Source: Methanolacinia paynteri
GTDB taxonomy: Archaea; Halobacteriota; Methanomicrobia; Methanomicrobiales; Methanomicrobiaceae
NCBI RefSeq assembly: GCF_000784355.1
Contig: NZ_KN360943.1
Location: 93,654-147,360 of the forward strand
Length of the DNA: 53,707 bases
Reading direction: 5' to 3'
Both the position numbers and the translations under genes were made by a program. This document shows, one piece after another, positions 42,106-50,602 of this stretch. The notes under the pieces were generated by a model, which worked only from the letters and a program-made list of their open reading frames with translations, ran no database searches and was not told the origin of the DNA. How positions within the stretch are numbered: the stretch's first letter is position 1; the number at the start of each line of letters is the position of its first letter.

Positions 42106-44451
42106 ATGACAGACGAGGACTCTTACAGAAAATTATTTGTTGCGGAATCATTGGAGAACCATGAGACCATAGTGAATAATATTCTGGTTTTGGAAGAGGG
42201 TTCAGACGACACAGCTATCGATGAGATCTTCCGTGCCGCCCATACCCTGAAAGGAATGTCGGCATCGATGGGATATATGCAGATGGAACGTCTCTGCCAC
42301 AAGATGGAGGATGTATTCCACTGTATAAGAAGCGGTGAACTGGACATCTCTCCTGAACTGACAGATATACTCCTTGCCTGTACCGATCGGATCGAAGAGA
42401 TGATAGACGATATCGAAGGCGGCGGGGACAGTTCATCGATAAATGAAGACGATCTCGTTGAAAAATTAAAAGAATATGAAACTCAGGGGCAGCAGGAGGA
42501 TACATCCGTCCCGGCGGTCGATGAAATCTCCATCATAACTGAGTGCGAAGATGGAGAAGAGGGGATCGAAGAAGAAACCTTGTCTGAAAATCCTGTCATA
42601 CCAAAGATTCAAAGATATAAACTTACACTTAAGATCGATAAAGAATGCAATATGAAGGATGTCAGGGCCCTGATAGTCATCCAGAATCTTGAAGAGCTCG
42701 GACATATCATATCAAGCGAGCCTTCTGCCGAGGAGATCGACAACGGATCGATAGGAGAAGACCTCGAGATAATTATAGAAAGCGATTCAGGGGAAGAAGC
42801 TCTTATTAGTGCATCGCAGATTACCGATATAAAGAATGTTGAAATATTGCCGGTGGGAGAGGATGTCTCTGAAAAAATCCCCGAATATAAACTGAAAATT
42901 TTCATAGAGCCGGAATGCAACATGAAGGATGTCAGGGCAATGATTGTCCTGCAGAACCTTGAAAAACTGGGACAGATAATTCATACAATCCCCTCAATAG
43001 ATGAGATCGATTCAGGCGAAATAGATGATGCATTTGAAGTTATTATCTCCAGCGAATCTCCGGAATCACAGATTTTGACCAATGCCAGGGGAACAGAGAT
43101 CAAAGAAGTAAGGATCGAGCCGTATATACAGGATATCCAGGCCAGGAAAGAGACCCAACCTGAAAAATCTGCAAAAGAAACCGACAGCAAAAGTAAAATT
43201 CAGACTGAAAACAAGAGCTATGCAAAGGATAGCACCTCCAAATCGGAAGAACCTGCAAAAACAGACGACACGGATTCCAAAAACCGGGAAAAATGCAGGG
43301 ACAACAACAAAAAGAAAGAGGTCAAAAACCTCAGGGTTGATATCTCACGTCTGGACCAGATGATGAACCTTGTCGAGGATCTCGTCATCAATGGCGGCCG
43401 CCTGAAACAGATTGCAAAAGAGCACCAGATTAAAGAAATGGACGAAGCCCTGAACATGGTCAGCAGATCGATCTCAGATCTGCAGAACCTGACGATGTAT
43501 ATCAGGATGATCCCGCTCAACCACATCTTTAACAGGTTCCCAAGGGTCGTAAGGGATGTCGCTCATCACGATAAGAAGGAGGTCGAATTTACAATGATCG
43601 GAGGTGAGACCGAACTGGACAGGAGTGTCATCGACGGTCTGGGAGATCCACTCCTTCACCTGATAAGAAACGGTGTTAATCATGGTATTGAAACACCGGA
43701 TATTAGAATTGCGGCAGGTAAGGATCCAAAAGGCACGCTCACACTGTCTGCCTATCGCGACCAGGGGAATGTGATTATCGAACTCTCAGATGACGGAAAG
43801 GGCATCAGCAGGGAAAAAGTCCTTAAAAAAGCTATAGAAAAAGGATTTATAACCGGAGAAGAGGCTGACAACCTTCCTGATGAAGAGGTCCCAAAATTCC
43901 TGTTCCTCCCCGGATTTTCCACTGCGGAAGAGATAACCGACATCAGCGGAAGGGGGGTTGGCCTAGACGTTGTAAAGAGTACGATCGAATCGCTGAAAGG
44001 TTCAATAAAAGTCAAATCTGTTGAAGGACAGGGTTCTACCTTTACGCTAACCCTGCCTCCGACAATGGCGATTATTGAAGTGATGATGGTCAGGATCAAC
44101 AATCGTAGATGCGCAATCCCGATCAATGTGGTCGTTGAAGTCGCCAAGATTAACTTAAAGGACATAAACAGGATCGGAAAAAGCGAGGCCATCCTGCTAA
44201 GAGATGAAGTACTCCAGCTTCACAGGCTCGATGAAATGTTCGGGAAAGCACAGCCGAGCGGCATGATTGTTATTGTGCAGTACCAGGGTTCAAAATGCTG
44301 TATACCTGTTGACGTAGTCGAAGGACAGCAGGAGATCGTCGTCAAACCTGTAAGCAACATAATCGGAACATGTCCTGGAGTAGGAGGAGTAACTATACCC
44401 GGAGACGGAGATGTCATTCCTATACTTGATGTCAACACAATGATAATTTAA
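42106..44451 (+). CDS. cheA: Chemotaxis histidine kinase CheA
   Basis: 781 residues. The P1 domain has phosphorylated H46 (AAHTLKGMSASMGY). Two tandem P2-like domains are at about 171-250 and 261-340, sharing ECNMKDVRA(L/M)IV and (E)LG(H/Q)II, with a Ser/Lys-rich linker after them. P3 dimerisation is at about 405-470 (LDQMMNLVEDLVINGGRL), then the P4 kinase with HLIRNGVNHGIE, DDGKGI and GRGVGLDVV, and the P5 CheW-like domain from about 645. It starts four bases after cheB. The duplicated P2, which should bind CheY, is the notable point. Confidence 0.93.
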   Translation: MTDEDSYRKLFVAESLENHETIVNNILVLEEGSDDTAIDEIFRAAHTLKGMSASMGYMQMERLCHKMEDVFHCIRSGELDISPELTDILLACTDRIEEMIDDIEGGGDSSSINEDDLVEKLKEYETQGQQEDTSVPAVDEISIITECEDGEEGIEEETLSENPVIPKIQRYKLTLKIDKECNMKDVRALIVIQNLEELGHIISSEPSAEEIDNGSIGEDLEIIIESDSGEEALISASQITDIKNVEILPVGEDVSEKIPEYKLKIFIEPECNMKDVRAMIVLQNLEKLGQIIHTIPSIDEIDSGEIDDAFEVIISSESPESQILTNARGTEIKEVRIEPYIQDIQARKETQPEKSAKETDSKSKIQTENKSYAKDSTSKSEEPAKTDDTDSKNREKCRDNNKKKEVKNLRVDISRLDQMMNLVEDLVINGGRLKQIAKEHQIKEMDEALNMVSRSISDLQNLTMYIRMIPLNHIFNRFPRVVRDVAHHDKKEVEFTMIGGETELDRSVIDGLGDPLLHLIRNGVNHGIETPDIRIAAGKDPKGTLTLSAYRDQGNVIIELSDDGKGISREKVLKKAIEKGFITGEEADNLPDEEVPKFLFLPGFSTAEEITDISGRGVGLDVVKSTIESLKGSIKVKSVEGQGSTFTLTLPPTMAIIEVMMVRINNRRCAIPINVVVEVAKINLKDINRIGKSEAILLRDEVLQLHRLDEMFGKAQPSGMIVIVQYQGSKCCIPVDVVEGQQEIVVKPVSNIIGTCPGVGGVTIPGDGDVIPILDVNTMII

Positions 44452-44466
44452 AACCGGAGAATTAAG

Positions 44467-45072
44467 ATGGAATTAACCGAAGCACAACTTGACGCAATGA
44501 AAGAGCTGGGAAATATCGGTGCATCGCATGCAGCCACATCTCTGTCTACTATGCTCATGTCAGAGATATATATGACCGTCCCTGAAGCGAAGGTCATAGA
44601 TATTTCCGAGATCTCCGAACATTTCGGAGATGAGATCGCAGCCCTGGTCGTATTTGAGATCCAGGGAGAAATAAGCCCGGGTGGATATGTCATTCTGCAT
44701 ATTCCAAAGGATTCCGCGATTAATCTTACAAATACGATGCTTGGATCAACAGACTGCGACAGGGAATTAAATGAGATGGACGAGAGCGCCCTTCTCGAAG
44801 TAGGAAATATTATGGTATCCCAGTTCCTTGATGCTACGGCATCGCTGTTGGGTGTTGTTATGCTGCCATCTCCTCCTGCTATTGCCATAGATATGTCTCA
44901 TGCGGCCTTTGCCAGCATTGTCGCGCAGGTAGCTGTTGATATAAACGAGATAATTTTATTCAAAACCGAACTTACATCAAAAATGCATGATATCGAGAGT
45001 ACTATTGTCATGCTTCCCGACGAAAATACACTAAATATAATCCTTTCACTGTTAGAAAAGATGATCTCGTAA
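44467..45072 (+). CDS. cheC: CheY-P phosphatase CheC
   Basis: 201 residues with two phosphatase motifs: ELGNIGASHAATSL at about residue 13 and the second EVGNIMVSQFLDAT at about 115, each with the active Glu and Asn. CheC dephosphorylates CheY-P and is stimulated by CheD. It starts after CCGGAG, is followed 13 bases later by cheD, and is of normal length. Confidence 0.9.
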   Translation: MELTEAQLDAMKELGNIGASHAATSLSTMLMSEIYMTVPEAKVIDISEISEHFGDEIAALVVFEIQGEISPGGYVILHIPKDSAINLTNTMLGSTDCDRELNEMDESALLEVGNIMVSQFLDATASLLGVVMLPSPPAIAIDMSHAAFASIVAQVAVDINEIILFKTELTSKMHDIESTIVMLPDENTLNIILSLLEKMIS

Positions 45073-45085
45073 TATTTTATAGTAA

Positions 45086-45592
45086 ATGGTCGAGAACACG
45101 ATGGAAGACTCAAAAAAGCCTGAATTGAAGGGAATAAATATCGGAATTGGCGAACTGAAGGTAGGAGGTTTTGTAATGACTTCCATAGGCCTTGGATCGT
45201 GTATAGCTGTCGTTCTGCACGATAAAAAAAAGGCTGTAGGCGGCGTTGCTCATGTCATGCTTCCCAACAGCAATGACAAAAAAGACAGGCCGGGGAAATA
45301 TGCAGATACAGCTGTTCCCGAATTACTAGGAGAGCTGATTGCCGAAGGAAGCAACAAGAGGGACATCATTGCAAAAATTGCAGGCGGATCAAGTATGTTC
45401 AGGCAGTTCAAGGGGAACCTTGATATTGGGGGAAGAAATATCGAGGCTGTCAAGGAAGCACTGAACCTGAACAGAATTCCTCTGGAAGGTGAAGATACCG
45501 GAGGAAATGTCGGAAGATCAATTATGTACGATCCGGGCCAGAATGGTGCTATTGTAATCAGAAGGGCGGACGGTACATGTATAAATATCTGA
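45086..45592 (+). CDS. cheD: Receptor glutamine deamidase CheD
   Basis: 168 residues. The Cys of GLGSCIAV and the His of GGVAHVMLP form the catalytic core. It deamidates receptor glutamines and regulates CheC. ATG 45086 is used; 45101 is an alternative. The last 16 bases overlap the start of the propeller gene. The C-terminus (NVGRSIMYDPGQNGAIVIRR) is conserved in the family. Confidence 0.9.
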   Translation: MVENTMEDSKKPELKGINIGIGELKVGGFVMTSIGLGSCIAVVLHDKKKAVGGVAHVMLPNSNDKKDRPGKYADTAVPELLGELIAEGSNKRDIIAKIAGGSSMFRQFKGNLDIGGRNIEAVKEALNLNRIPLEGEDTGGNVGRSIMYDPGQNGAIVIRRADGTCINI

Positions 45593-46665
45593 TTTTACTT
45601 TTCCTTTCAGCTTTATTGGGATTTAATCCTGTATCGGCAGAGCTTGTCCAGTTCTGGCCTGATTCAAACTCCATAAGTACTGCGGATGTCAGGGATATAT
45701 GTGACGGAGCAAACGGAAGGATTATTTTCGCCACATCTAACGGGATCTCGATATTTGATAATGAAGAATGGAAGATTCTTCACGCTCTTCCCACGGACAA
45801 GAGAGGGTATCTTGAAGGCATACCTCTGAACGACTACGTTCTCCAGGCAGAATATGATTACCTGAACAACCTGTGGATTGGATACAGCAACGGTATCCAG
45901 ATATATAACGGCTACTCCAAACCGGTAACAATAAGGCAGGCAGATGATATTCTGATAGATCCTTCAATTAACAAGCTCAAACGCCAGGGAAGGATAATGT
46001 GGATTGCAACGGGGGATTCAGGTGTTTATTACTATTTTAACGGCAAATTTGGGTGGGTAAAACCCGGAGAAGAAACCGGTCTTCTCGGGAACCATATCAA
46101 TGACATTGAGGTGGATTACGCAAACGATATCCTGTATGTGGCATCCGCTTCAAATGGTCAGTTCTCGTACGACGGCGGTATAGAAGGACTCGACAACATA
46201 ACATTCAAACAGATAATCGATCCTCTCATTGCCAAAGATATGACAGAGATCGCATCATATCCATACGGAGGTGTTGTATTCTTCAACAGTACCGATGCAG
46301 TTTACTATAATGAATTGTCAGGGGCAGAACATATCTTCAACGTTAAGGACCTCTCGGGCGGTACAAATAAAATATATGATCTGGCAGTTACAAATGACGG
46401 CAAATATGTCATAGGAACCGACAACGGTATCTTCTGTTGGTATAAAGGCGAGGTCTGCAGGCACCTGACAAGATTTGACGGGCTTGCAGATTATAAAGTA
46501 GATAAGATTTATATCGATGATTCCGGCAGATGGTGGTTTTCAACAAAAGAGACCGTAGGTTACTACTATGAGCCAGAGTTTACAGCTGTCTCTTCCATTG
46601 AGATCAATCCCGGTTCTTTCGGGCAGGATTCTACGATTATCAATAATGTTCTTTCGGGTATCTGA
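45577..46665 (+). CDS. Secreted two-component-regulator-type beta-propeller protein
   Basis: 362 residues. A clear signal peptide (MYKYLILLFLSALLGFNPVSA) is followed by about six propeller repeats with the cadence D..G..(I/L)(W/Y)(I/F)A(T/S)..GI..(Y/F)(N/D)G (for example GRIIFATSNGISIFDNEEW and NLWIGYSNGIQIYNGY). This resembles the Reg_prop repeats of hybrid sensor kinases, but no transmembrane or kinase part follows. It starts inside cheD, so it is co-translated with the chemotaxis operon. A role as an extracellular ligand-sensing accessory or surface component of motility is inferred. Confidence 0.7.
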   Translation: MYKYLILLFLSALLGFNPVSAELVQFWPDSNSISTADVRDICDGANGRIIFATSNGISIFDNEEWKILHALPTDKRGYLEGIPLNDYVLQAEYDYLNNLWIGYSNGIQIYNGYSKPVTIRQADDILIDPSINKLKRQGRIMWIATGDSGVYYYFNGKFGWVKPGEETGLLGNHINDIEVDYANDILYVASASNGQFSYDGGIEGLDNITFKQIIDPLIAKDMTEIASYPYGGVVFFNSTDAVYYNELSGAEHIFNVKDLSGGTNKIYDLAVTNDGKYVIGTDNGIFCWYKGEVCRHLTRFDGLADYKVDKIYIDDSGRWWFSTKETVGYYYEPEFTAVSSIEINPGSFGQDSTIINNVLSGI

Positions 46666-46734
46666 AAAAAGGCTTTAGTATCCCTGATTCACCCGACAAC
46701 ATCTATAATTCCAGCAGATAAATCAGAACATCGC

Positions 46735-47002
46735 TGGCAACCCCACGCCGCGAGCCTCTCCAAGGCTCACGGATCGGCCCCGACCTCGGGGCCTCTTCAT
46801 GGTGATAACCACTCAGGGGATAGACGAGTATCCCCTGAGCGGAGAGATGCGGTAAATTCATGTATGGGACGAAATATGTAACAGCTTAGGGGACCCCCGC
46901 CGGTCCCCTGAGCGTGCCGTGAGATAGCTATCTTAAGGCAAGGCCCTTGGGTAGGGGCCGTCCGGCGGACCTGGGGCCGCCGGTGCCGGGGTCGCCCGAG
47001 TA
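46735..47002 (+). ncRNA. Structured RNA candidate, copy A (multi-hairpin, GC-rich)
   Basis: No gene is seen in 46666-47141. A chain of perfect or near-perfect hairpins is present: 46752-46768, 46776-46793 (GGCCCCG/CGGGGCC), 46812-46839 (11-base CTCAGGGGATA/TATCCCCTGAG), 46885-46912, a small dyad near 46923-46934, 46942-46959 and 46962-46983 (CCGGCGG/CCGCCGG). A second copy in opposite orientation lies at 53551-53707. The G-U pairs on this strand would be A-C mismatches on the other, so the plus strand is favoured. A T-run at about 47084 could end the transcript. Not recognised as RNase P, SRP or tmRNA. Confidence 0.65.
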
Positions 47003-47141
47003 AGGTATAGTAAGGTATGTAAGCAAGACGGCAGTGCCATGTATGTAATATCTGAACGTACGTGAAGATGAGAGAATGCAGAGCGTTTTTGGTAATTGTT
47101 TGCTGTCCTGAAATTATTTTAAAAAAAATTCAGCAGACTGT

Positions 47142-48338
47142 TTATTCCTGAATCTTGATGACCTGCATCGCGTATTTGTCAATGGATTCAAAAAATGCAT
47201 TCTTAGAAGTCTTATGTCTCAGGATATCATCATCAGAGAATATATCGTTCATGAGATAATCGAGTGCAACCAGGTAGAAATGAAGGGATTTAAACCTCTT
47301 CTTTAACTGCTTGAACTGGAGTTTTGCCTCACGCTGCTCATCACGCATAACGAATATTGCAAGATCGAATAACTGAACCAGGTAATTCGGCATTCCTTTT
47401 TCCAGCGCCTTGTCACGGAATTCATTGTAAGTACTCTTGCTGTTTGAAAGCAATGACAATTTGATCCCGTAATAGAACGGTTCAAGACTGTTCGGATTCT
47501 GCTGTATCATCTGTTTTACGATACCTGCGGCACCGACACCGTCTCTTTTTTCCAGTTTCAGGTAGAAATTCTCCCTCAGGAAGTCCTGGTCATTATAGAA
47601 CTTATCAACGGCATATGCAAGGAATTGTAATCTTTTTTCTTCATTGCCATCGTTTTTGGCCTTTTCAATCCCTATTTTTACGTACCACCGCTCATTGGGG
47701 AACCATTCAAGCGCCTTCTTTGTCATCAGCCAGAATGCACGATCCATTGATTCCGTATCTTTGATATCCAGCTGTTTGAAGCGGTTCACTGAGGGTTTTA
47801 CCTTGGCCATCTCAAGGAGGGTCTCCCTTGCCTGAAGTTCAAGACGACTCGGCCGGTCATCTATTTCCCCGTGAAGAGCCTTCTTCTCATTTCCGGAGAG
47901 AGCGTAATAGCAGTAAGCAATATACATGCCTATCCTGGCATCGTACTTCCAGTAATCACTAAAATAATCAATCGCTTCCCTGTACCTGCCGATATCCATC
48001 ATCTTGACGCCCGAGAGAATCCTGAGAGTGGATCTCCCGGACTTTTTCTTCTTGCACCTCAGGGCATTGGAAATTATTTTTTCGATGAATTCAACAGATT
48101 TAGCCTCGGGACTCGCCTTCATAATGCGGAAAGAGATGTCGTCGATGAAATTGTCGTATGAGTTATTGTCAATATCAGGAAATGCGTTATCGAGTGCCGA
48201 CATCACATGACCATAAAAAACAGGGATATTTGATGATATCTTATCCGGGTTGCTGTCGATGTATAAGAAGAGATCATTCTTCAGGACATCAACTTTTTCA
48301 TACCTTATGGCATCCGTTAATTTCTCCCCACGAGGCAT
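47142..48338 (-). CDS. Unknown helical-repeat (TPR-like) protein
   Basis: 398 residues, soluble and mainly helical, beginning MPRGEKLTDAIRYEKVDVLK. Pairs of amphipathic helices with TPR-like spacing are visible (IDYFSDYWKYDARIGMYIAYCYYALSG split over a turn; AKNDGNEEKRLQFLAYAVDKFYND; NSLEPFYYGIKLSLLSNS). No catalytic residue pattern was recognised. It lies downstream of abce1 on the same strand with about 50 bases between, so it could be co-transcribed or have its own start at 48338. A partner-binding role is likely by fold; the pathway is unknown. Confidence 0.6.
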   Translation of the reverse strand: MPRGEKLTDAIRYEKVDVLKNDLFLYIDSNPDKISSNIPVFYGHVMSALDNAFPDIDNNSYDNFIDDISFRIMKASPEAKSVEFIEKIISNALRCKKKKSGRSTLRILSGVKMMDIGRYREAIDYFSDYWKYDARIGMYIAYCYYALSGNEKKALHGEIDDRPSRLELQARETLLEMAKVKPSVNRFKQLDIKDTESMDRAFWLMTKKALEWFPNERWYVKIGIEKAKNDGNEEKRLQFLAYAVDKFYNDQDFLRENFYLKLEKRDGVGAAGIVKQMIQQNPNSLEPFYYGIKLSLLSNSKSTYNEFRDKALEKGMPNYLVQLFDLAIFVMRDEQREAKLQFKQLKKRFKSLHFYLVALDYLMNDIFSDDDILRHKTSKNAFFESIDKYAMQVIKIQE

Positions 48339-48387
48339 AATTCACCGTTATTCCAATTACAAAGGTTAAATTTATATAAACTTAAAT

Positions 48388-50163
48388 TTATGTTTTTGAT
48401 ATTTCAGCATAATAGTAATCCCCGGCCGACCTCTGCTCCCTGTCAAGATAACTGCCGGGTTTGTTGATTCTTGGTCTGCCGGTTTTGTCTCTCCTGAAGG
48501 TTACTCCCAGTTCTTTCAGGAAATGATTCATTCCCTCTCTCATATCCATAGGGCCAAGCGCCTTTCCTGAAATTCCGGGTTCACCGTCAAATACGAAGAG
48601 CCGTTCACTGATCATATCGATGACATAAATATCGTGATCGATCACAAGAACACCCGAACCGGACGATTCTGCATGGCGTCTTATTACCCTTGAGAGTATC
48701 ATACGCTGTTCGACGTCGAGATGAGCGCTCGGCTCGTCAAGGATGTAAAGATCGGCCTCTTTCGAAAGACACAATGCGATTGCAACTCTTTGAAGCTCTC
48801 CTCCTGACAGCTGGGAGACGGACGACTGGAGAATAGGCTCAAGCGAAAGGGGCTCGAGTATTTCATGCTTGTAGTAATTGCTGTCGAATTTGTTCGTTGC
48901 CTGCCTGAGCATGAATTCAACGGAATCATTGGAATCTGTTTTGATATACTGTGGTTTGTATGAGATTTTTACCGTAGATTCCATCTTCCCTTCATCGGGC
49001 TCCTCCAGCCCTGCAAGGATCTTTGCAAAAGTACTCTTACCAATTCCGTTCGGCCCGACAAGACCGAGGACCTCTCCGCATCTTATCTCACCTCCATGGA
49101 TGGTGAGCTCGAACTTCCCATCATAATTCTTTTTGAGCGCCGGAAAAGTCATAAGAATCTCTCTTTTCACTTCACGGTTGTGCGAATAAGTCTCGAAGTT
49201 TACCGAATAGTCACGGAACCTGACATTTTCCTCCTGCAGGAATCCCTCGAGGTACTGGTTGATGCCGACGCGGACACCCTTGGGACGCGTAAGTATTCCG
49301 AATACCGAAGGCTTACCGTAGGCGATATGAACATTTTCTGCGAGCATATCGAGGATTGCAAGGTCATGCTCTACGATTAGAACAGGCTTTTCCACAGAGA
49401 GCTCCTGGATCAGTTCTGCAGCAGTCATCCTCTGGTATATATCAAGGTAAGGAGTGATCTCATCGAGGAAATAGAAGTCTGCATTGCGGGAAAGGCATGC
49501 TGCAAGTGCAATACGCTGGATCTCTCCGCCCGAAAGTTTACCTATATCGCGATCGAGGATAGACTCAAGCTTCAGCTTTTGTACGTAATGCCCAAGTTTG
49601 CCTCTTTCGTCGGTTGATTTCAGCAGATCGATTACTTTTCCCTTGAATACCTTTGGTATGAAGTCGATATACTGCGGCTTTATCGAGGCTTTCAGGGAGC
49701 CTGATGAGATCATCTTGATATAATCGAAAAGTTCCGTTCCTGCATAATGCTTAAGAACTGCATCCCAGGACGGATCTGTTTCAAAATCACCGAGATTGGG
49801 AATAATCTGCCCAGATAAAATACTGACCGCTGTACTTTTTCCGATACCGTTCGGCCCAAGGATACCGGTAACTTTTCCTTCGAGAGGAATTGCCATTCCA
49901 TAGAGTGCAAAGCCGTTCTGCCCGTAGCGGTGTGTGGGAAATTCCAGTTCTTCGGGCAGGGTTACTATATCAAGGGCTTCAAACGGGCACTTCTTTACAC
50001 AAATTCCACAGCCTACGCACAACTCTTCAGATATTACAACTTTCCCGTCTTCGCCGATTACTACAGTCTCGTCTCCTGTACGGACCCTCGGGCAGTAGAT
50101 GATGCACTCTTTTCCACACTTCTTCGAATGACATCGATCCTTATGTACAACAGCAATTCGCAT
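48388..50163 (-). CDS. abce1: ABCE1 (RNase L inhibitor) ribosome-recycling ATPase
   Basis: About 591 residues from the ATG at 50163; an ATG at 50172 is less likely. The N-terminal two-cluster iron-sulfur domain has CHSKKCGKECIIYCP and CVGCGICVKKCP. The first ABC domain has GPNGIGKST and signature LSGGEIQRIAL, and the second has GPNGIGKST and LSGGELQRVAI, joined by the hinge region. ABCE1 splits archaeal ribosomes after termination or after Pelota-mediated rescue. It follows the EMC6-like gene by 27 bases and is divergent from NEMF and Pelota, its functional partners. Confidence 0.95.
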   Translation of the reverse strand: MRIAVVHKDRCHSKKCGKECIIYCPRVRTGDETVVIGEDGKVVISEELCVGCGICVKKCPFEALDIVTLPEELEFPTHRYGQNGFALYGMAIPLEGKVTGILGPNGIGKSTAVSILSGQIIPNLGDFETDPSWDAVLKHYAGTELFDYIKMISSGSLKASIKPQYIDFIPKVFKGKVIDLLKSTDERGKLGHYVQKLKLESILDRDIGKLSGGEIQRIALAACLSRNADFYFLDEITPYLDIYQRMTAAELIQELSVEKPVLIVEHDLAILDMLAENVHIAYGKPSVFGILTRPKGVRVGINQYLEGFLQEENVRFRDYSVNFETYSHNREVKREILMTFPALKKNYDGKFELTIHGGEIRCGEVLGLVGPNGIGKSTFAKILAGLEEPDEGKMESTVKISYKPQYIKTDSNDSVEFMLRQATNKFDSNYYKHEILEPLSLEPILQSSVSQLSGGELQRVAIALCLSKEADLYILDEPSAHLDVEQRMILSRVIRRHAESSGSGVLVIDHDIYVIDMISERLFVFDGEPGISGKALGPMDMREGMNHFLKELGVTFRRDKTGRPRINKPGSYLDREQRSAGDYYYAEISKT

Positions 50164-50190
50164 TGATACCACCAGTAAAAATATTCAAAA

Positions 50191-50547
50191 TTATTGTAAT
50201 GAAAGAAGAATCGTCCATGATATGAACCAGAAGGCAAAAGTCATGAATGCCTGGTAGAACCAGTCCTTTCCTCCCAGTTTGGTATAATCGATCTTAAACA
50301 CCATGAAGATGTGTTTCTGGAATACTATTCCGGCAAGCAGAAACAGCCATCCGAGAATCGATAGACTTTCTCCGGGGGGAACCGACGGATTTCCAATTAT
50401 GACATATGAGAGTATTCCTGTTAACATACCCATAAAGCAGGCTATACCTGTCCTGAGCATGCGCTCCCTGTGTCCGTCGACCTTATCTGTGGGGCTTTTC
50501 TTTATTTCCTCTTCGTTATTGATATCCAGTTGTTTCTCCTCGACCAT
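50191..50547 (-). CDS. EMC6-like membrane protein
   Basis: About 118 residues from the ATG at 50547; longer in-frame sequence upstream overlaps the NEMF gene and was rejected. A charged N-terminal 35 residues precede three membrane helices (about 38-55, 65-82 and 98-115). The end motif KDWFYQAFMTFAFWFISWTI is the signature of archaeal EMC6-like proteins. EMC6 belongs to the ER membrane insertase complex in eukaryotes; the archaeal role is presumed membrane-protein insertion or folding. Operon with abce1. Confidence 0.72.
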   Translation of the reverse strand: MVEEKQLDINNEEEIKKSPTDKVDGHRERMLRTGIACFMGMLTGILSYVIIGNPSVPPGESLSILGWLFLLAGIVFQKHIFMVFKIDYTKLGGKDWFYQAFMTFAFWFISWTILLSLQ

Positions 50548-50590
50548 CGAGACACCAGTGATTATTTTTTGGTTTTCAGACAATATGTAG

Positions 50591-50602
50591 TTTGGTATAT
50601 AA
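50591..50602 (+). promoter_or_regulatory. TATA-type promoter of the NEMF-pelota operon
   Basis: TTTGGTATATAA lies in the 54-base divergent gap between the EMC6-like and NEMF genes. A start site about 25 bases downstream would fall near 50620, which would make the internal ATG at 50620 (MSSIDIR) a leaderless start. Confidence 0.4.

Noticed and set aside
46666-47141. Possible rRNA, RNase P or SRP RNA in the structured region
   Set aside because: No conserved RNase P, SRP Alu/S-domain or rRNA core sequences were seen; kept as an unassigned structured RNA.
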